In this document: positions 18,601-27,044 of the stretch, in pieces
How positions within the stretch are numbered: the stretch's first letter is position 1
How the letters are laid out: each line of letters begins with the position of its first letter
Assembly: GCA_016782885.1 (NCBI GenBank)
Contig: JADHXQ010000017.1
Coordinates: 1-56,549, forward strand
DNA from: Phycisphaerae bacterium
GTDB lineage: Bacteria > Planctomycetota > Phycisphaerae > SM23-33
Direction: 5' to 3'
DNA length: 56,549 nt
Notes under the pieces: generated by a model
Database searches by the model: none
The model's input: only the letters and a program-made list of their open reading frames with translations
What the model was told of the DNA's origin: nothing
Translations under genes and position numbers: made by a program

Positions 18601-18893
18601 CCCATCCCCCCGGCGCCGGCCACGTCGAGAACGTGATAGTCGCCGATCACCAGCGCCGCGGTGCGTTTCTGGGCGGCAGCATCGGCCTGGAACTGCGTGA
18701 GCGTGCCGCCGGCGACGAGCCCCCGGGCGAAGGCGTCCGCCTCGCCCGACTCAGCGTCCATGCCCAACTCGCTCAAACAGCGTGTGATCTGCTCATCGTC
18801 CAGCAGCCCGCTGCCGGTAAGTTCGCCGATGAATTCTCTGAGCGTCATCTGCATAAGCCATCCGTTAAGCAGCATATTACGCTGAACGGACAA
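15684..18893 (-). CDS. Membrane Ser/Thr protein kinase with PD40 propeller and SUMF1-like C-terminal domain
   Basis: The protein has 1069 residues. A short N-terminal helical region precedes the PknB-type kinase domain (about 88-345), with glycine loop GAGGMGQVYKA, catalytic HRDIKPAN (Asp209) and DLGLARF. One transmembrane helix lies at about 442-466 (LLIAAAAVIFIGAAIGLWAI). A Pro-rich linker leads to five PD40/WD40-like repeats (about 496-790; DGLTLVFQSDRAGGQG type), then a formylglycine-generating-enzyme/SUMF1-type domain (about 830-1069) with FRLPTEAEWEYACRAG, GLRDMRCNVWEW and VLRGGSW. The kinase should be cytoplasmic and the rest outside. SUMF1 domains on kinases usually bind ligands and do not modify sulfatases. 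ATG options at 18854 and 18848 also exist. Confidence 0.92.
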   Translation of the reverse strand: MSVQRNMLLNGWLMQMTLREFIGELTGSGLLDDEQITRCLSELGMDAESGEADAFARGLVAGGTLTQFQADAAAQKRTAALVIGDYHVLDVAGAGGMGQVYKARHRILDRHVAIKVMHTAKTDNPKLVQRFYREARAVARLAHPNIVTAYDAGETAGGLYLAMEFVDGEDLSEIIKDRGPLTVDQAVNVTLQAAAGLAYAHSHNLVHRDIKPANLLLARDGTVKILDLGLARFTEEADQGSEVSLTMAGRLMGTVEYMAPEHAANAKDADNRSDIYSLGCTMYRLLTGRLPYGGTTPVEKLIAQREEPIPLLSDSIEKIPEQLQGVFVRMVAKKPADRYQSMDDCISDLQAAAPEAENCDVSSLVSAEAAPPAVIDVNLSDAATTPDGEGVTAPDTLDASQPLQVAPESDPSRLKLSGNWNPPVREKTDDIPVAQKAELNKKLLIAAAAVIFIGAAIGLWAIFASGGSSTEPAPKPPQPTVKPPVKLPPAANEKWTTLPNGWRVGKAVNLGPTVNSPAYEGCPFVSVDGRTMLFHSDRDGGQGNSDLWMSFRTGIDAPWGRPVNMGSPVNAKGYDCSPSLTADGLTLVFQSDRAGGQGRDDLWLCTRRSRSDPWGQPVNLGPLVNTREPDYEPCLSADGLMLIFARVRGREKADLWMSSRPGADGPWGQPVNLGPSVNSKNTENGPSFTADGLTLVFHSDRPGGHGSFDLWMSTRAVGSKPFGEPVNLGPSVNSRTHDAGGCLSADGHMLYFHSDRPGGQGAADIWQVPLLPPGASQPPRATGGSVSSGGKAKVYTEWPFDSAEALRRRSETAKALGVDAAREIDLGKGVKMKLVLIPAGTFVMGSPSDEVGRIGKGGKVYQGNEGPQHRVWITKPFYMSVTEVTQAQYMVVTGNNPSKYKGANRPVEQVSWNDAVAFCKRLSAAKKRTFRLPTEAEWEYACRAGTQTRFSFGESDEDLGQYAWYKANSGGQTHPVGEKKPNPWGLRDMRCNVWEWCMDWYGDYTKAEAKDPVGPLSGSRRVLRGGSWYNHVYEYRSSYRHRLTPGTRNWNSTEGQISEYGFRVVVQVP

Positions 18894-18930
18894 AGAAGTA
18901 AACGCCCAGGGGGCGGTTCGGACACGAAGA

Positions 18931-19836
18931 TCAAGGTCCCGCCATTTTGGTCAGGGCGGCCATTTGTTCCACTATCCAACCTTCTCGTCCTATCTGGACG
19001 GTTGAGTGGGTTGCCAGAGGCAGCGAGATCAGTTTCTTCGGCCCGCCGGCAGCGGCGTAGATGCGATCGCTGTGGCTGTGGGGGACGATGAAGTCCAGGC
19101 GGCCGTGAGCGAGGATTATCGGGCACTTCAGATCGGCGGCCGCGTCCAGGGCTGAGGCGTCGGCGGGGTCAAAGTCGGCGATTTCACCGGCATGGACGAT
19201 GGTCCTGTCCAGCCAACCCTTGGTCGCCAGCGGGAATATCAACCTGGCGGCGCCTTTTACGCCGGTCGGCGGCGACAGCGAGAGCACGCCTTCGCACCTG
19301 GAGTCAACGGCCGCATACTGTATCGCCACACATCCGCCCAGCGAAGCGCCCATTGCGTAGACGCGCGGTTCAATGAGTTTTTCGGCGATCATCGCGTCAA
19401 CAACGGTCTTGATGTCGTGCTTGTCTTTGGCGCCCCACGTGATGTACTTACCGCCACTGGCGCCGTGCGCCCGCAGGTCGGGCAGGACCACGTCCCAACC
19501 GTCAGCCGCTAACCGCTCACCAAGCGAGAAGAACCATCCCTTGCTCATCATCAGGGGATGTATGACCACTACTGTGGCCTTGCGGGAGGCGGTTTTCGGA
19601 CGCCGGCGGGCCTTGATGACCCAGACGTCTATCTCTGTACCGTCGCAGACGACAATACGATGCTCCGCATCGATACGCCCCTTCTCGATCAGACGCTGCG
19701 GACTGCCCTGCAGCGCCAGGACAAACTTTCCTCCGATCGTTACGGATTTTACGATCCTCGTGGCGAACATCCGCTCACAACCCGAGGTGACCCCCGCCAG
19801 CACTACACAGATAATGACACGCGCCAACATATTCAT
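18931..19836 (-). CDS. Lipoprotein-type alpha/beta hydrolase
   Basis: The protein has 301 residues. The N-terminus (MNMLARVIICVVLAGVTSGC) is a lipoprotein signal ending in a lipobox cysteine at residue 20, so membrane anchoring is expected. The body is an alpha/beta hydrolase with nucleophile elbow GASLGG, an acid residue in GRLDFIVP and a histidine near the end (LATHST). The segment ADGWDVVLPDLRAHGASGG is typical of esterase/peptidase-like members. The substrate is unknown. It ends 37 bases before the Ser/Thr kinase gene on the same strand, so the two may be one transcript. Confidence 0.85.
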   Translation of the reverse strand: MNMLARVIICVVLAGVTSGCERMFATRIVKSVTIGGKFVLALQGSPQRLIEKGRIDAEHRIVVCDGTEIDVWVIKARRRPKTASRKATVVVIHPLMMSKGWFFSLGERLAADGWDVVLPDLRAHGASGGKYITWGAKDKHDIKTVVDAMIAEKLIEPRVYAMGASLGGCVAIQYAAVDSRCEGVLSLSPPTGVKGAARLIFPLATKGWLDRTIVHAGEIADFDPADASALDAAADLKCPIILAHGRLDFIVPHSHSDRIYAAAGGPKKLISLPLATHSTVQIGREGWIVEQMAALTKMAGP

Positions 19837-19965
19837 CCGATATCTCCCATCGCCAGGCCGGCGCCACTAGCCTACACCACGGGGAGATCGCGAGATAGCG
19901 AATAATACCGGTTTTTCTTGCCTTCTTCGCTTGAGGCTGCGGAGCGGCGAGGGACCTTTGCCGTA

Positions 19966-20712
19966 TCAGGGCAGTTCGCGGATGCGGAGGTTTTTGAACT
20001 CTACCGGCGATCCTTCCGATTCGAGGCAGAGGAATCCTTCGCTCGGATCGCATGCGGTTCCGCCCGACACTTCCTCGCCGTTTACCCACAGGCGCACCTC
20101 GCCGTTAATGCAGCGGATGTAGTAGTGATTCCACTCCTTGACGCCCCTGGAGAGGTTCTTCGAGGGGAAGCTGCGACTTCCGTTCGGCGCGACTGGGGGG
20201 AACGGTTTCATCTTCACGCCGCAAGGGAACACGTCGCCGTTGCTCGTGAACCAGTCGGGGTCCTTCTTGTGTCGCTTCTTGAAGTTCTCGGCGTAACCGT
20301 GGTCGAGGATCTGGCACTCGATGCCCTTGGGCAGGCGCCCCTTGCCCTTCTTGAGATTGTCCAGCGACGCCGGCGTAGCCCAGATGAACACGCCGGAGTT
20401 GCCTGCCGACTTCATGTGGCGCCACTCGACGACGAGTTCGAGGTTCTTGTAGGGCTTCTTCGACTTCACCACGCCGACAGGCTTGCCCGTGCAGTAGATA
20501 ACACCTTCCTTCCAGGTGAACGTACCATCTTCGCAGTTGACCTTTTCGAAGTCGGCTTCGACCATCGCCCGCCAGCCTTCGCCCGTGCCGTCGATAAACG
20601 CCTTGGGGAGCGCGGCTTTGGCTGGGGGCTCCGCGGCGCCGGTAATCGATGCCGCCAGACTCACCGAAGCGCAGGAAGCCCCGGCCATGAATTTGCGTCG
20701 CGTGAGTTTCAT
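19966..20712 (-). CDS. Tat-exported DUF1080 protein (3-keto-disaccharide hydrolase type)
   Basis: The protein has 248 residues. It begins with a twin-arginine signal (LTRRKFMAGASCASVSLA) followed by one DUF1080 domain, a concanavalin-like jelly roll. Typical segments are AGNSGVFIWA, KGIECQILDHGY, EWNHYYIRCINGEVRLWVNG and EFKNLRIREL. DUF1080 proteins include 3-keto-glycoside hydrolases that act after sugar oxidation by Gfo/Idh/MocA dehydrogenases. The ATG at 20712 is preceded by AGGA at 8 bases; the upstream open frame lacks a signal sequence. The gene is divergent from the PQQ-propeller gene that opens the accessory block, so both may share the 179-base intergenic control region. Confidence 0.88.
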   Translation of the reverse strand: MKLTRRKFMAGASCASVSLAASITGAAEPPAKAALPKAFIDGTGEGWRAMVEADFEKVNCEDGTFTWKEGVIYCTGKPVGVVKSKKPYKNLELVVEWRHMKSAGNSGVFIWATPASLDNLKKGKGRLPKGIECQILDHGYAENFKKRHKKDPDWFTSNGDVFPCGVKMKPFPPVAPNGSRSFPSKNLSRGVKEWNHYYIRCINGEVRLWVNGEEVSGGTACDPSEGFLCLESEGSPVEFKNLRIRELP

Positions 20713-20891
20713 ATCGCTGTCCTTTCTGAGGGAGTATTCGAATCGCTGAAACAGTATACACTCCAGCAAAGCGCGATCATATACTTTAGCACGATCGGAT
20801 CGAGAAGCAGGGGCTGGACTTTGCCCGCGTTTTGTGGCATGATGCAACATTCCGTTGGCTACAGCGTCTTAAGAACATGAAGGAACTGTCA

Positions 20892-22184
20892 ATGGCCCCC
20901 AAGATCACCGTCCTGGCTGCGATCGTCGCGATGTTTGCCTGCACCGCGGCCGCGGACGACTGGCCTCAGTGGCGCGGGGCGAATCGCGACGGTATCTGGC
21001 GGGAAACGGGGCTGCTGAAGGCGTTCGACACAAAGCAGGTAAAGGTGCTCTGGCGGGCGAAGATCGGAGCGGGCTACAGCGGACCGACCGTCGCCGACGG
21101 AAGAGTCTACATAACCGACCGCCACGACAAGGGGTCCACCAGCGAGCGTATCCACTGCCTCGAAGCCAAAACGGGCAAGACCATCTGGACCCGCAGCTAC
21201 CCCTGCCGCTACCGCGTGGGTTACGCGCTAGGCCCGCGGGCGTCGGTGACGGTCGACGAAGGCCTGGCGCACGTGTTGGGCGCGATGGGCCACTTCTACT
21301 GCCTCGACGCCGCCACGGGCAAGGTCGTCTGGAAACTGGACGCCGTCAAGGCATACCGCGCGAGGAATATCATGTGGGGCTTTGCGGCCGCTCCGCTCGT
21401 CTACGGGGACCTCGTGATCCTGCACATCGGCGGGACCGGCGGAGCGTGCATCGTCGCACTCGACAAGAAGACCGGGCGGGAAAAATGGAAAGCAATCGAC
21501 GACGGTATGAGCTACTCGGCGCCGATAATAATCACCCGCGGCGGAAACGACGTGCTGATCTGCTGGACGAAACACTCCCTGGCGGGCCTGGCGCCCGGGA
21601 CGGGCAAGGTCCACTGGCAAATTCCCTTCGAGATCACCAAGAGCTGGCAGATGAGTTCGATGACGCCGATCGTCGAGAGTGACCTCGTGTTCGTAAGCGC
21701 GTGCTACGACGGTTCGATGCTGGTGCGGATGTCGGCAGATGGGCGGAAGGCCCGGCAGGTCTGGCGAAAAAGGGGCGTCGCCTACAACAAGACCGTCGCC
21801 CTGCAGTGCGTCCACAGCACGCCGGTGATCTTCGGCGGGCACATATACGGTATCGATGGGCGCGGACAGTTCCGCTGCATCGAGACGGCAACGGGCAGGC
21901 GACTCTGGGAGGACCTGACACTCACGCCCAGGGGCCAAAAATGGGGAACCGTACACATGGTGCAAAACGGAAAGACAACATGGATGTTCAACGAGATGGG
22001 CGAGGTTATAATAGGCAAGCTGTCACCGGGCGGTTTCAAGCGGATAAGCCGCGCCAAACTGATCGAACCAACCGACCGGACACCGGGGCGCCTGGTGTGC
22101 TGGTCGCACCCCGCCTTCGCCAATAAGTGTATTTACGCCCGCAACGACCGCGAACTGGTCTGCGGAGATTTGTCCGCAGAATAA
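20892..22184 (+). CDS. Exported PQQ-like beta-propeller protein
   Basis: The protein has 430 residues: a Sec signal peptide (MAPKITVLAAIVAMFACTAAA), then DDWPQWRGANRDG, the standard opening of planctomycetal PQQ-like propellers. Repeated blades follow (CLEAKTGKTIWT, CLDAATGKVVW, ALDKKTGREKW, CIETATGRRLWED). It may bind a quinone cofactor or act as a binding scaffold; catalytic calcium/PQQ ligands were not identified. The start at 20892 has AAGGA at 7 bases; an ATG at 20877 is the alternative. It is the first gene of a tightly spaced run: the next start is 16 bases after its stop. Confidence 0.88.
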   Translation: MAPKITVLAAIVAMFACTAAADDWPQWRGANRDGIWRETGLLKAFDTKQVKVLWRAKIGAGYSGPTVADGRVYITDRHDKGSTSERIHCLEAKTGKTIWTRSYPCRYRVGYALGPRASVTVDEGLAHVLGAMGHFYCLDAATGKVVWKLDAVKAYRARNIMWGFAAAPLVYGDLVILHIGGTGGACIVALDKKTGREKWKAIDDGMSYSAPIIITRGGNDVLICWTKHSLAGLAPGTGKVHWQIPFEITKSWQMSSMTPIVESDLVFVSACYDGSMLVRMSADGRKARQVWRKRGVAYNKTVALQCVHSTPVIFGGHIYGIDGRGQFRCIETATGRRLWEDLTLTPRGQKWGTVHMVQNGKTTWMFNEMGEVIIGKLSPGGFKRISRAKLIEPTDRTPGRLVCWSHPAFANKCIYARNDRELVCGDLSAE

Positions 22185-22200
22185 AATCAAGGAGTAAACC

Positions 22201-23520
22201 ATGAACAAACCAGGCAAAAGCAAAGTTACGCGCCGGGGGTTCCTTAAAGGCGCCGCGCTTGGGGCGATCGCCCTCCCCTACGCGATAACTTCCGACGCGC
22301 TGGGCGCCGGGGCCCGCCCGCCGGCAAGCGATCGAATCGTAATGGGCTCGGTAGGCATTGGCGGTCGTGGAAACCACGATCTCAACTGGATGCTGGGCGA
22401 GAAGGACGTGCAGTTCGCCGCAGTATGCGACGTGCGGAAAACTCGCCGCGAGTATGCGAAAAATGTGGTGGACAAGAAGTATGGGACCAAGGATTGTGTC
22501 GTCTACAGGGATCTCCGCGCGCTTTTTGCCAAGCCGGATATCGATGGCGTGGTGATCGCCACAGGCGACCGTTGGCACGCGCCGGCGTCCATAATGGCGA
22601 TGCGGGCGGGAAAAGATGTTTACTGTGAGAAGCCGTCATGTTTCACTCTGGCTGAAGGCCAACTGGTAGTCGATACGGCGCACAGGTACTGTCGTGTCTA
22701 TCAAACCGGAACACAACGGCTCAGTGAGGCAAATCACGTGTTTGCGATCGAGATGGCCCGCAGCGGTCAACTCGGTAAAATTCATACTGTTTACGCCGAT
22801 ATCCGATATCGCGGGGGATCGCGGCGCGACTGGCTACCGGCGCAACCTGCACCGCCCAAGGATGAGGTGGACTGGGATGCCTGGCTTGGACCGTGCCCGT
22901 GGCGCCCCTACAACAAGGCATATGTGAATCATGGGTGGTACAATTTCTATGATTTCGCCACCGATGTGGCAATGTGGGGCGCCCACACTCTCGCCCAGGC
23001 GATGGCGGGTATTGACATGACCAACGTGTCGCATATCGAGTTCGAGTACGGCTCGCCCAATGGTACTATGATCACTCGCCTTTCGAACGGTATTAAGTTG
23101 GTTCTGTTTCGCGTTGACGGCGTCAGTTGCTGGAAACCGTGCGAGTACTGGCATGGGGCGTGTGGCGAGCGGTTTGATGGTCCCAACGGTTGGGCGTCGG
23201 CGGCGGACGGGTATTCAAAGCCTGATGTTTCATCGCCTGAGCTGTTATCCCAATACAAGCGAGTGCTCGGCGAGTATACGGGTAGAACGCAACGCCCGAT
23301 GAGTCATGTGCGTGATTTCCTCAACTGCGTTAAGTCGCGCCGGGCGACGGTGGCTGGTCCCGAAATAATGCGTGATTCAATGAGTATTTGCCTGGCCGCC
23401 GACACTTGCGGTCACTTGAAACGGAACATGAAGTTTGACCTGATCAAGCGCGAGTTCACAGGAGATGCTGAAGCCAATCATTTCAGGTCCCGCGCAATGC
23501 GGGAACCATGGGGACTATAA
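22201..23520 (+). CDS. Tat-exported Gfo/Idh/MocA family oxidoreductase (first of a tandem pair)
   Basis: The protein has 439 residues. It has a strong twin-arginine signal (TRRGFLKGAALGAIALPYA), a Rossmann NAD(P)-binding half beginning IVMGSVGIGGRGNHD, and the family EKP motif (YCEKPSCF). A C-terminal substrate domain has the typical DWDAWLGPCPWRPYN segment. Such proteins oxidise or epimerise sugars with NAD(P); Tat export implies a folded, cofactor-loaded enzyme in the periplasm. GGAG lies 7 bases before the ATG. It is closely related to the next gene, suggesting tandem duplication. Confidence 0.93.
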   Translation: MNKPGKSKVTRRGFLKGAALGAIALPYAITSDALGAGARPPASDRIVMGSVGIGGRGNHDLNWMLGEKDVQFAAVCDVRKTRREYAKNVVDKKYGTKDCVVYRDLRALFAKPDIDGVVIATGDRWHAPASIMAMRAGKDVYCEKPSCFTLAEGQLVVDTAHRYCRVYQTGTQRLSEANHVFAIEMARSGQLGKIHTVYADIRYRGGSRRDWLPAQPAPPKDEVDWDAWLGPCPWRPYNKAYVNHGWYNFYDFATDVAMWGAHTLAQAMAGIDMTNVSHIEFEYGSPNGTMITRLSNGIKLVLFRVDGVSCWKPCEYWHGACGERFDGPNGWASAADGYSKPDVSSPELLSQYKRVLGEYTGRTQRPMSHVRDFLNCVKSRRATVAGPEIMRDSMSICLAADTCGHLKRNMKFDLIKREFTGDAEANHFRSRAMREPWGL

Positions 23521-23550
23521 CGTAAAACTCCATCCGAAAGGACAAACACT

Positions 23551-24864
23551 ATGAAAAACGATACGAAGAAACAACTGAGTCGGCGCCGGTTCCTCAAAGG
23601 CGCGGCGGCTGGGGCGATCGCCCTGCCGTACGCGATCACGTCAGATGCACTTGGCGGACCGAACAAGGCGGCCGCCAGCGAGCGGATCGTGTTCGGGGCC
23701 ATCGGAATCCGCGGGCGCGGAATGCACGATCTGCCTTGGCTGATGGGGCAACCTGACGTGCAGTTCGTCGCCATCTGCGACATTCAGAAAGTCCAGCAGC
23801 AGAAGATCAAGGCCTACGTCGACCGCCGCTACAGGAACAAGGACTGCAAGATGTACCAGGACATGCGCGAGTTCCTGCCCGCGCGCCCGGACATCGACGG
23901 GGTGCTGATCACCACGGGGGATCGGTGGCATGCGATGGCGTCGATCACGGCGATGAAGGCGGGCAAGGACATCTACACCGAAAAGCCCTCGTGCATGACA
24001 ATCGCCGAAGGTCAGGCCGTCGTGAAAACGGCAGAGCGCTACGGGCGGATTTACCAGACCGGAACGCAGAGAGTCAGCGAACCGAATCACGTATTCGCTA
24101 TCGAGATGGCCCGCACCGGACGCCTCGGCGAGATACACACAGCCTACGCCCACATCGCGCCGTGGGACGCCGCCAAGATGCGCCACGACTGGCTGCCCGC
24201 CCAGACCCAACCGCCCAAGGAGGAGGTGGATTGGGACATGTGGCTGGGACCGTGCCCGTGGCGCCCTTACAACTACAGCTACATCCGGGGCGGATGGCGC
24301 GGGCACTACGATTTCCACACCAGTTGCATCGGTGAATGGGGCGCCCACACGTTCGCCCAGGCACAATTAGGCCTCGGTTGTGAGAACACCTCTCCGGTGG
24401 AGTACAACTATGTCGACAACGACAGCGGAGACGGAATGGTGGTCAAGTTCGCCAACGGAGTCAAGATGGTGCTTTCCCGCGGGAACAAGTACTGGCGCGG
24501 TTCGTGCGGCGAGCGGTTCGACGGTACCGAAGGATGGGCCGGTTCGGCCGATGGATACTCAAAGCCCGCCGTGTCCCATCCGTCAATGCTTGGAGAGTAC
24601 AAGAAAGTGCTCAGCGACTACGTGGCGCGCACGGGACGCTCGCTGGACCACATGCGAAACCTGGTCGACTGCGTCAAGTCGCGCCAGCAGACGGTGGCAA
24701 ACCCGACCCTGATGCACCGCTCGATGAGCACCGTCCACGGCGCCAACATCTGCATGTGGCTCAAGCGGACGCTGAAGTACGATCCGGTCAAGGAAGAGTT
24801 CATCGGCGACGAGGAGGCCAACAGGCTTCGATCCCGCGCGATGCGCGACCCGTGGCGAATCTAA
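23551..24864 (+). CDS. Tat-exported Gfo/Idh/MocA family oxidoreductase (second of a tandem pair)
   Basis: The protein has 437 residues with signal LSRRRFLKGAAAGAIALPYA, nearly the same as that of its upstream neighbour. The Rossmann start is IVFGAIGIRGRGMHD, the EKP motif is YTEKPSCM, and the substrate domain has DWDMWLGPCPWRPYN. The two paralogues match through their whole length, including the C-terminus (EANRLRSRAMRDPW versus EANHFRSRAMREPW). The likely role is oxidation of a sugar residue outside the cytoplasm, possibly supplying 3-keto substrates to the DUF1080 proteins nearby. The gap to the preceding gene is 30 bases and to the following HEAT gene 32 bases. Confidence 0.93.
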   Translation: MKNDTKKQLSRRRFLKGAAAGAIALPYAITSDALGGPNKAAASERIVFGAIGIRGRGMHDLPWLMGQPDVQFVAICDIQKVQQQKIKAYVDRRYRNKDCKMYQDMREFLPARPDIDGVLITTGDRWHAMASITAMKAGKDIYTEKPSCMTIAEGQAVVKTAERYGRIYQTGTQRVSEPNHVFAIEMARTGRLGEIHTAYAHIAPWDAAKMRHDWLPAQTQPPKEEVDWDMWLGPCPWRPYNYSYIRGGWRGHYDFHTSCIGEWGAHTFAQAQLGLGCENTSPVEYNYVDNDSGDGMVVKFANGVKMVLSRGNKYWRGSCGERFDGTEGWAGSADGYSKPAVSHPSMLGEYKKVLSDYVARTGRSLDHMRNLVDCVKSRQQTVANPTLMHRSMSTVHGANICMWLKRTLKYDPVKEEFIGDEEANRLRSRAMRDPWRI

Positions 24865-24896
24865 GAGACCAGCCGAACTCCAGAGGAGATACCAAT

Positions 24897-27008
24897 ATGT
24901 CTAATCGTAAAATGACGATTGTGCTTCTGATGGCGGCGTGCCTGGCGACGGTCTCGTCCACATTCGCAGCCGACGCCAAACTTTCAGGCGACAAACAGAT
25001 CGCCGTCCTGAAGTCCGCAGACGCCACCCTGAAAGCCAGGAACGACGCCTGCCGCGAACTGGCGACCATAGGAGACCCCAAGGCGATACCCGTGCTGGTG
25101 GGCCTGCTGGGCGACGCCAAGCTGTCGCACATGGCACGCTACGCCCTGGAACCGCTCGACAACCCGTCGGTTGACGCCGCCCTGCGCGACGCGATGGGCA
25201 AGTTGAAGGGACGCCCGCTCATCGGGGTGATAAACTCCATCGGTATGCGGCGCGACGGAAAAGCCGTCCCCGGCCTGACGAAACTGCTGAAAGACGCCGA
25301 CAAGGACGTCGCGGCGGCGGCGATCGCGGCGATGGGACGCATCGCCACGCCCCAGGCACTTACCGCACTGTCCGGTTGCAGAAAAGCCCCGGCGCCCGAG
25401 TTGCAGTGGGCGATTGCGGACGCCTCCCTCGACGCGGCCGAACGCCTGGGCAAGGACGGAAAGTCCGCTGACGCCGTGGCCATCTACACCGAACTGGGCG
25501 CCAAGACCTGGCCCAGGCAGGTCCGCCTCGGCGCCTTCAGCGGTCTGCTGACCGCCGATAGCGACAAGGCGCCTGCCATGATCGCCACCGCCCTGGCCGG
25601 TAAGGACAAGATCGTGCGGGCGGTAGCCATCGCAAGAATCGCAACACTGAAAGGCGACGGTATCTCGGCGCGTTTTGCCGCCGAACTGCCCAAGCTGCCG
25701 ACCGGCGCGCAGGTGATGCTTATCAACGCCCTTGCCGGCAGGAAAGATCCGTCCGCCCGACCGGCGATCGTCAAAGCGGCGGGACACAGCGACGCCGCGG
25801 TCCGCACTGCCGCGATGAAAGCTCTCGGCTCGATGGGCGACACCGCGTGCGTGGAGTTGCTCTGCAACACGATTGTCGGCGGTAAGAGCGAACCGGAGAA
25901 GCAGGCGGCCCAATCCAGCCTCAGAGCACTAGGCGCCAAAGGCGTCGACGCCGTGCTGATCAAACGTATGTCCGCCGAAAAAGGCGATCTCAAGATCCAC
26001 CTGATCAACATACTCGTCGATCGCAAGGCCGCCTCCGCCGCGGACGCCCTGCTTGCCCAGGCCGCCACGAAAGACCCGAAGGTCCGTTCCGCCGCGTTCA
26101 AGGGCCTGGGACGAATCGCATCGCCAAAAGAACTGCCGGCGATTCTCAAACTGCTGGTAAAAGTCGAAGACGACGCCACCCGGCGGGAGGCTGAATTGGC
26201 GACGGTTTCCGTATCGCGCAGGATCGCCTCGCCGGCCGCACAGGCCGACGACGTTCTGGCGGCGCTGAAAACCGCCTCGGCGACACCCGCCAAACGATCG
26301 CTGCTGGCGGTGCTCGGAGGGATCGGGAACGACAAGGCCTTCGCCGCCGTCAAAGGCGCCGTGGGCGACAAGACCCCGGAGATCAACGACGCGGCCGTTC
26401 GTGCATTGACGGTCTGGCCTGACGCGAAGGCGACCGAGTCGCTTCTGGCGATCTTCGGCAAGACTAAAAACAAAACGCATCGCACGCTGGCGTTGAGGGG
26501 TATTGTCAGGATTATGTCCCTCAGCGGACAGGACGCCACCGAAGCGCTGGCGGTCTACGAAAAGCTGCTCGGTGGAATCAGTCAACCTACCGATCTCAAA
26601 CTCGTGCTGTCTGGATTGGGCGCCCTTGCTGAACCGGCCGCTTTGAAAATCATCGAGCCGTTCATGTCCAATAAAGACGTCCAGAATGAAGCGAGGGCGG
26701 CCTACCAGAAAGTCGCCAAGGCGATAGGAGTCAAGGGGCGGACCATTGTCTACACGAAGTTGATCAAGGTCTTCTACGGCGCCGGCAAGCAAGGCGCCGA
26801 CGTCACCGGCAAAGTCGCCAAGCGGAAGAACAAGGCCGGCACTATCTCCCTATCCAACAAATACAACGATTATTTTGGCGACCCGGTCAGCGGAGTCCCC
26901 AAGCAACTGGTTATTACGTTTGAACTCAACGGTAAGAAACAGACCGTCAAGCTCGGTGAGAATACCCCGTTTACGCTGAAACTCGCCGGCGCCAAGAAAT
27001 CAAAGTGA
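24897..27008 (+). CDS. Exported HEAT-repeat protein with small C-terminal beta domain
   Basis: The protein has 703 residues: a Sec signal peptide (MTIVLLMAACLATVSSTFAA), then about 590 residues of HEAT/PBS-type alpha repeats rich in Ala and Lys (DPKAIPVLVGLLGD, AAAIAAMGRIATP and similar). The last ~90 residues change character: TIVYTKLIKVFYGAG, DVTGKV, GDPVSGVPKQLVITFELNG. This resembles the DUF3395-like beta domain seen in several exported proteins (tentative). The start has GAGGAG about 7 bases upstream. It is paralogous to the next gene over residues 1 to about 610. The likely role is a protein-protein or substrate scaffold in the periplasm. Confidence 0.88.
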   Translation: MSNRKMTIVLLMAACLATVSSTFAADAKLSGDKQIAVLKSADATLKARNDACRELATIGDPKAIPVLVGLLGDAKLSHMARYALEPLDNPSVDAALRDAMGKLKGRPLIGVINSIGMRRDGKAVPGLTKLLKDADKDVAAAAIAAMGRIATPQALTALSGCRKAPAPELQWAIADASLDAAERLGKDGKSADAVAIYTELGAKTWPRQVRLGAFSGLLTADSDKAPAMIATALAGKDKIVRAVAIARIATLKGDGISARFAAELPKLPTGAQVMLINALAGRKDPSARPAIVKAAGHSDAAVRTAAMKALGSMGDTACVELLCNTIVGGKSEPEKQAAQSSLRALGAKGVDAVLIKRMSAEKGDLKIHLINILVDRKAASAADALLAQAATKDPKVRSAAFKGLGRIASPKELPAILKLLVKVEDDATRREAELATVSVSRRIASPAAQADDVLAALKTASATPAKRSLLAVLGGIGNDKAFAAVKGAVGDKTPEINDAAVRALTVWPDAKATESLLAIFGKTKNKTHRTLALRGIVRIMSLSGQDATEALAVYEKLLGGISQPTDLKLVLSGLGALAEPAALKIIEPFMSNKDVQNEARAAYQKVAKAIGVKGRTIVYTKLIKVFYGAGKQGADVTGKVAKRKNKAGTISLSNKYNDYFGDPVSGVPKQLVITFELNGKKQTVKLGENTPFTLKLAGAKKSK

Positions 27009-27044
27009 ATCCGGCGCCTCGCGGCGCAACAAGGAGATACCAAC

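Noticed and set aside
24504..24896. Upstream extension of the first HEAT gene
   Set aside because: It overlaps the Gfo/Idh/MocA gene in another frame and lacks protein character; the ATG at 24897 has a strong ribosome binding site and a signal peptide.
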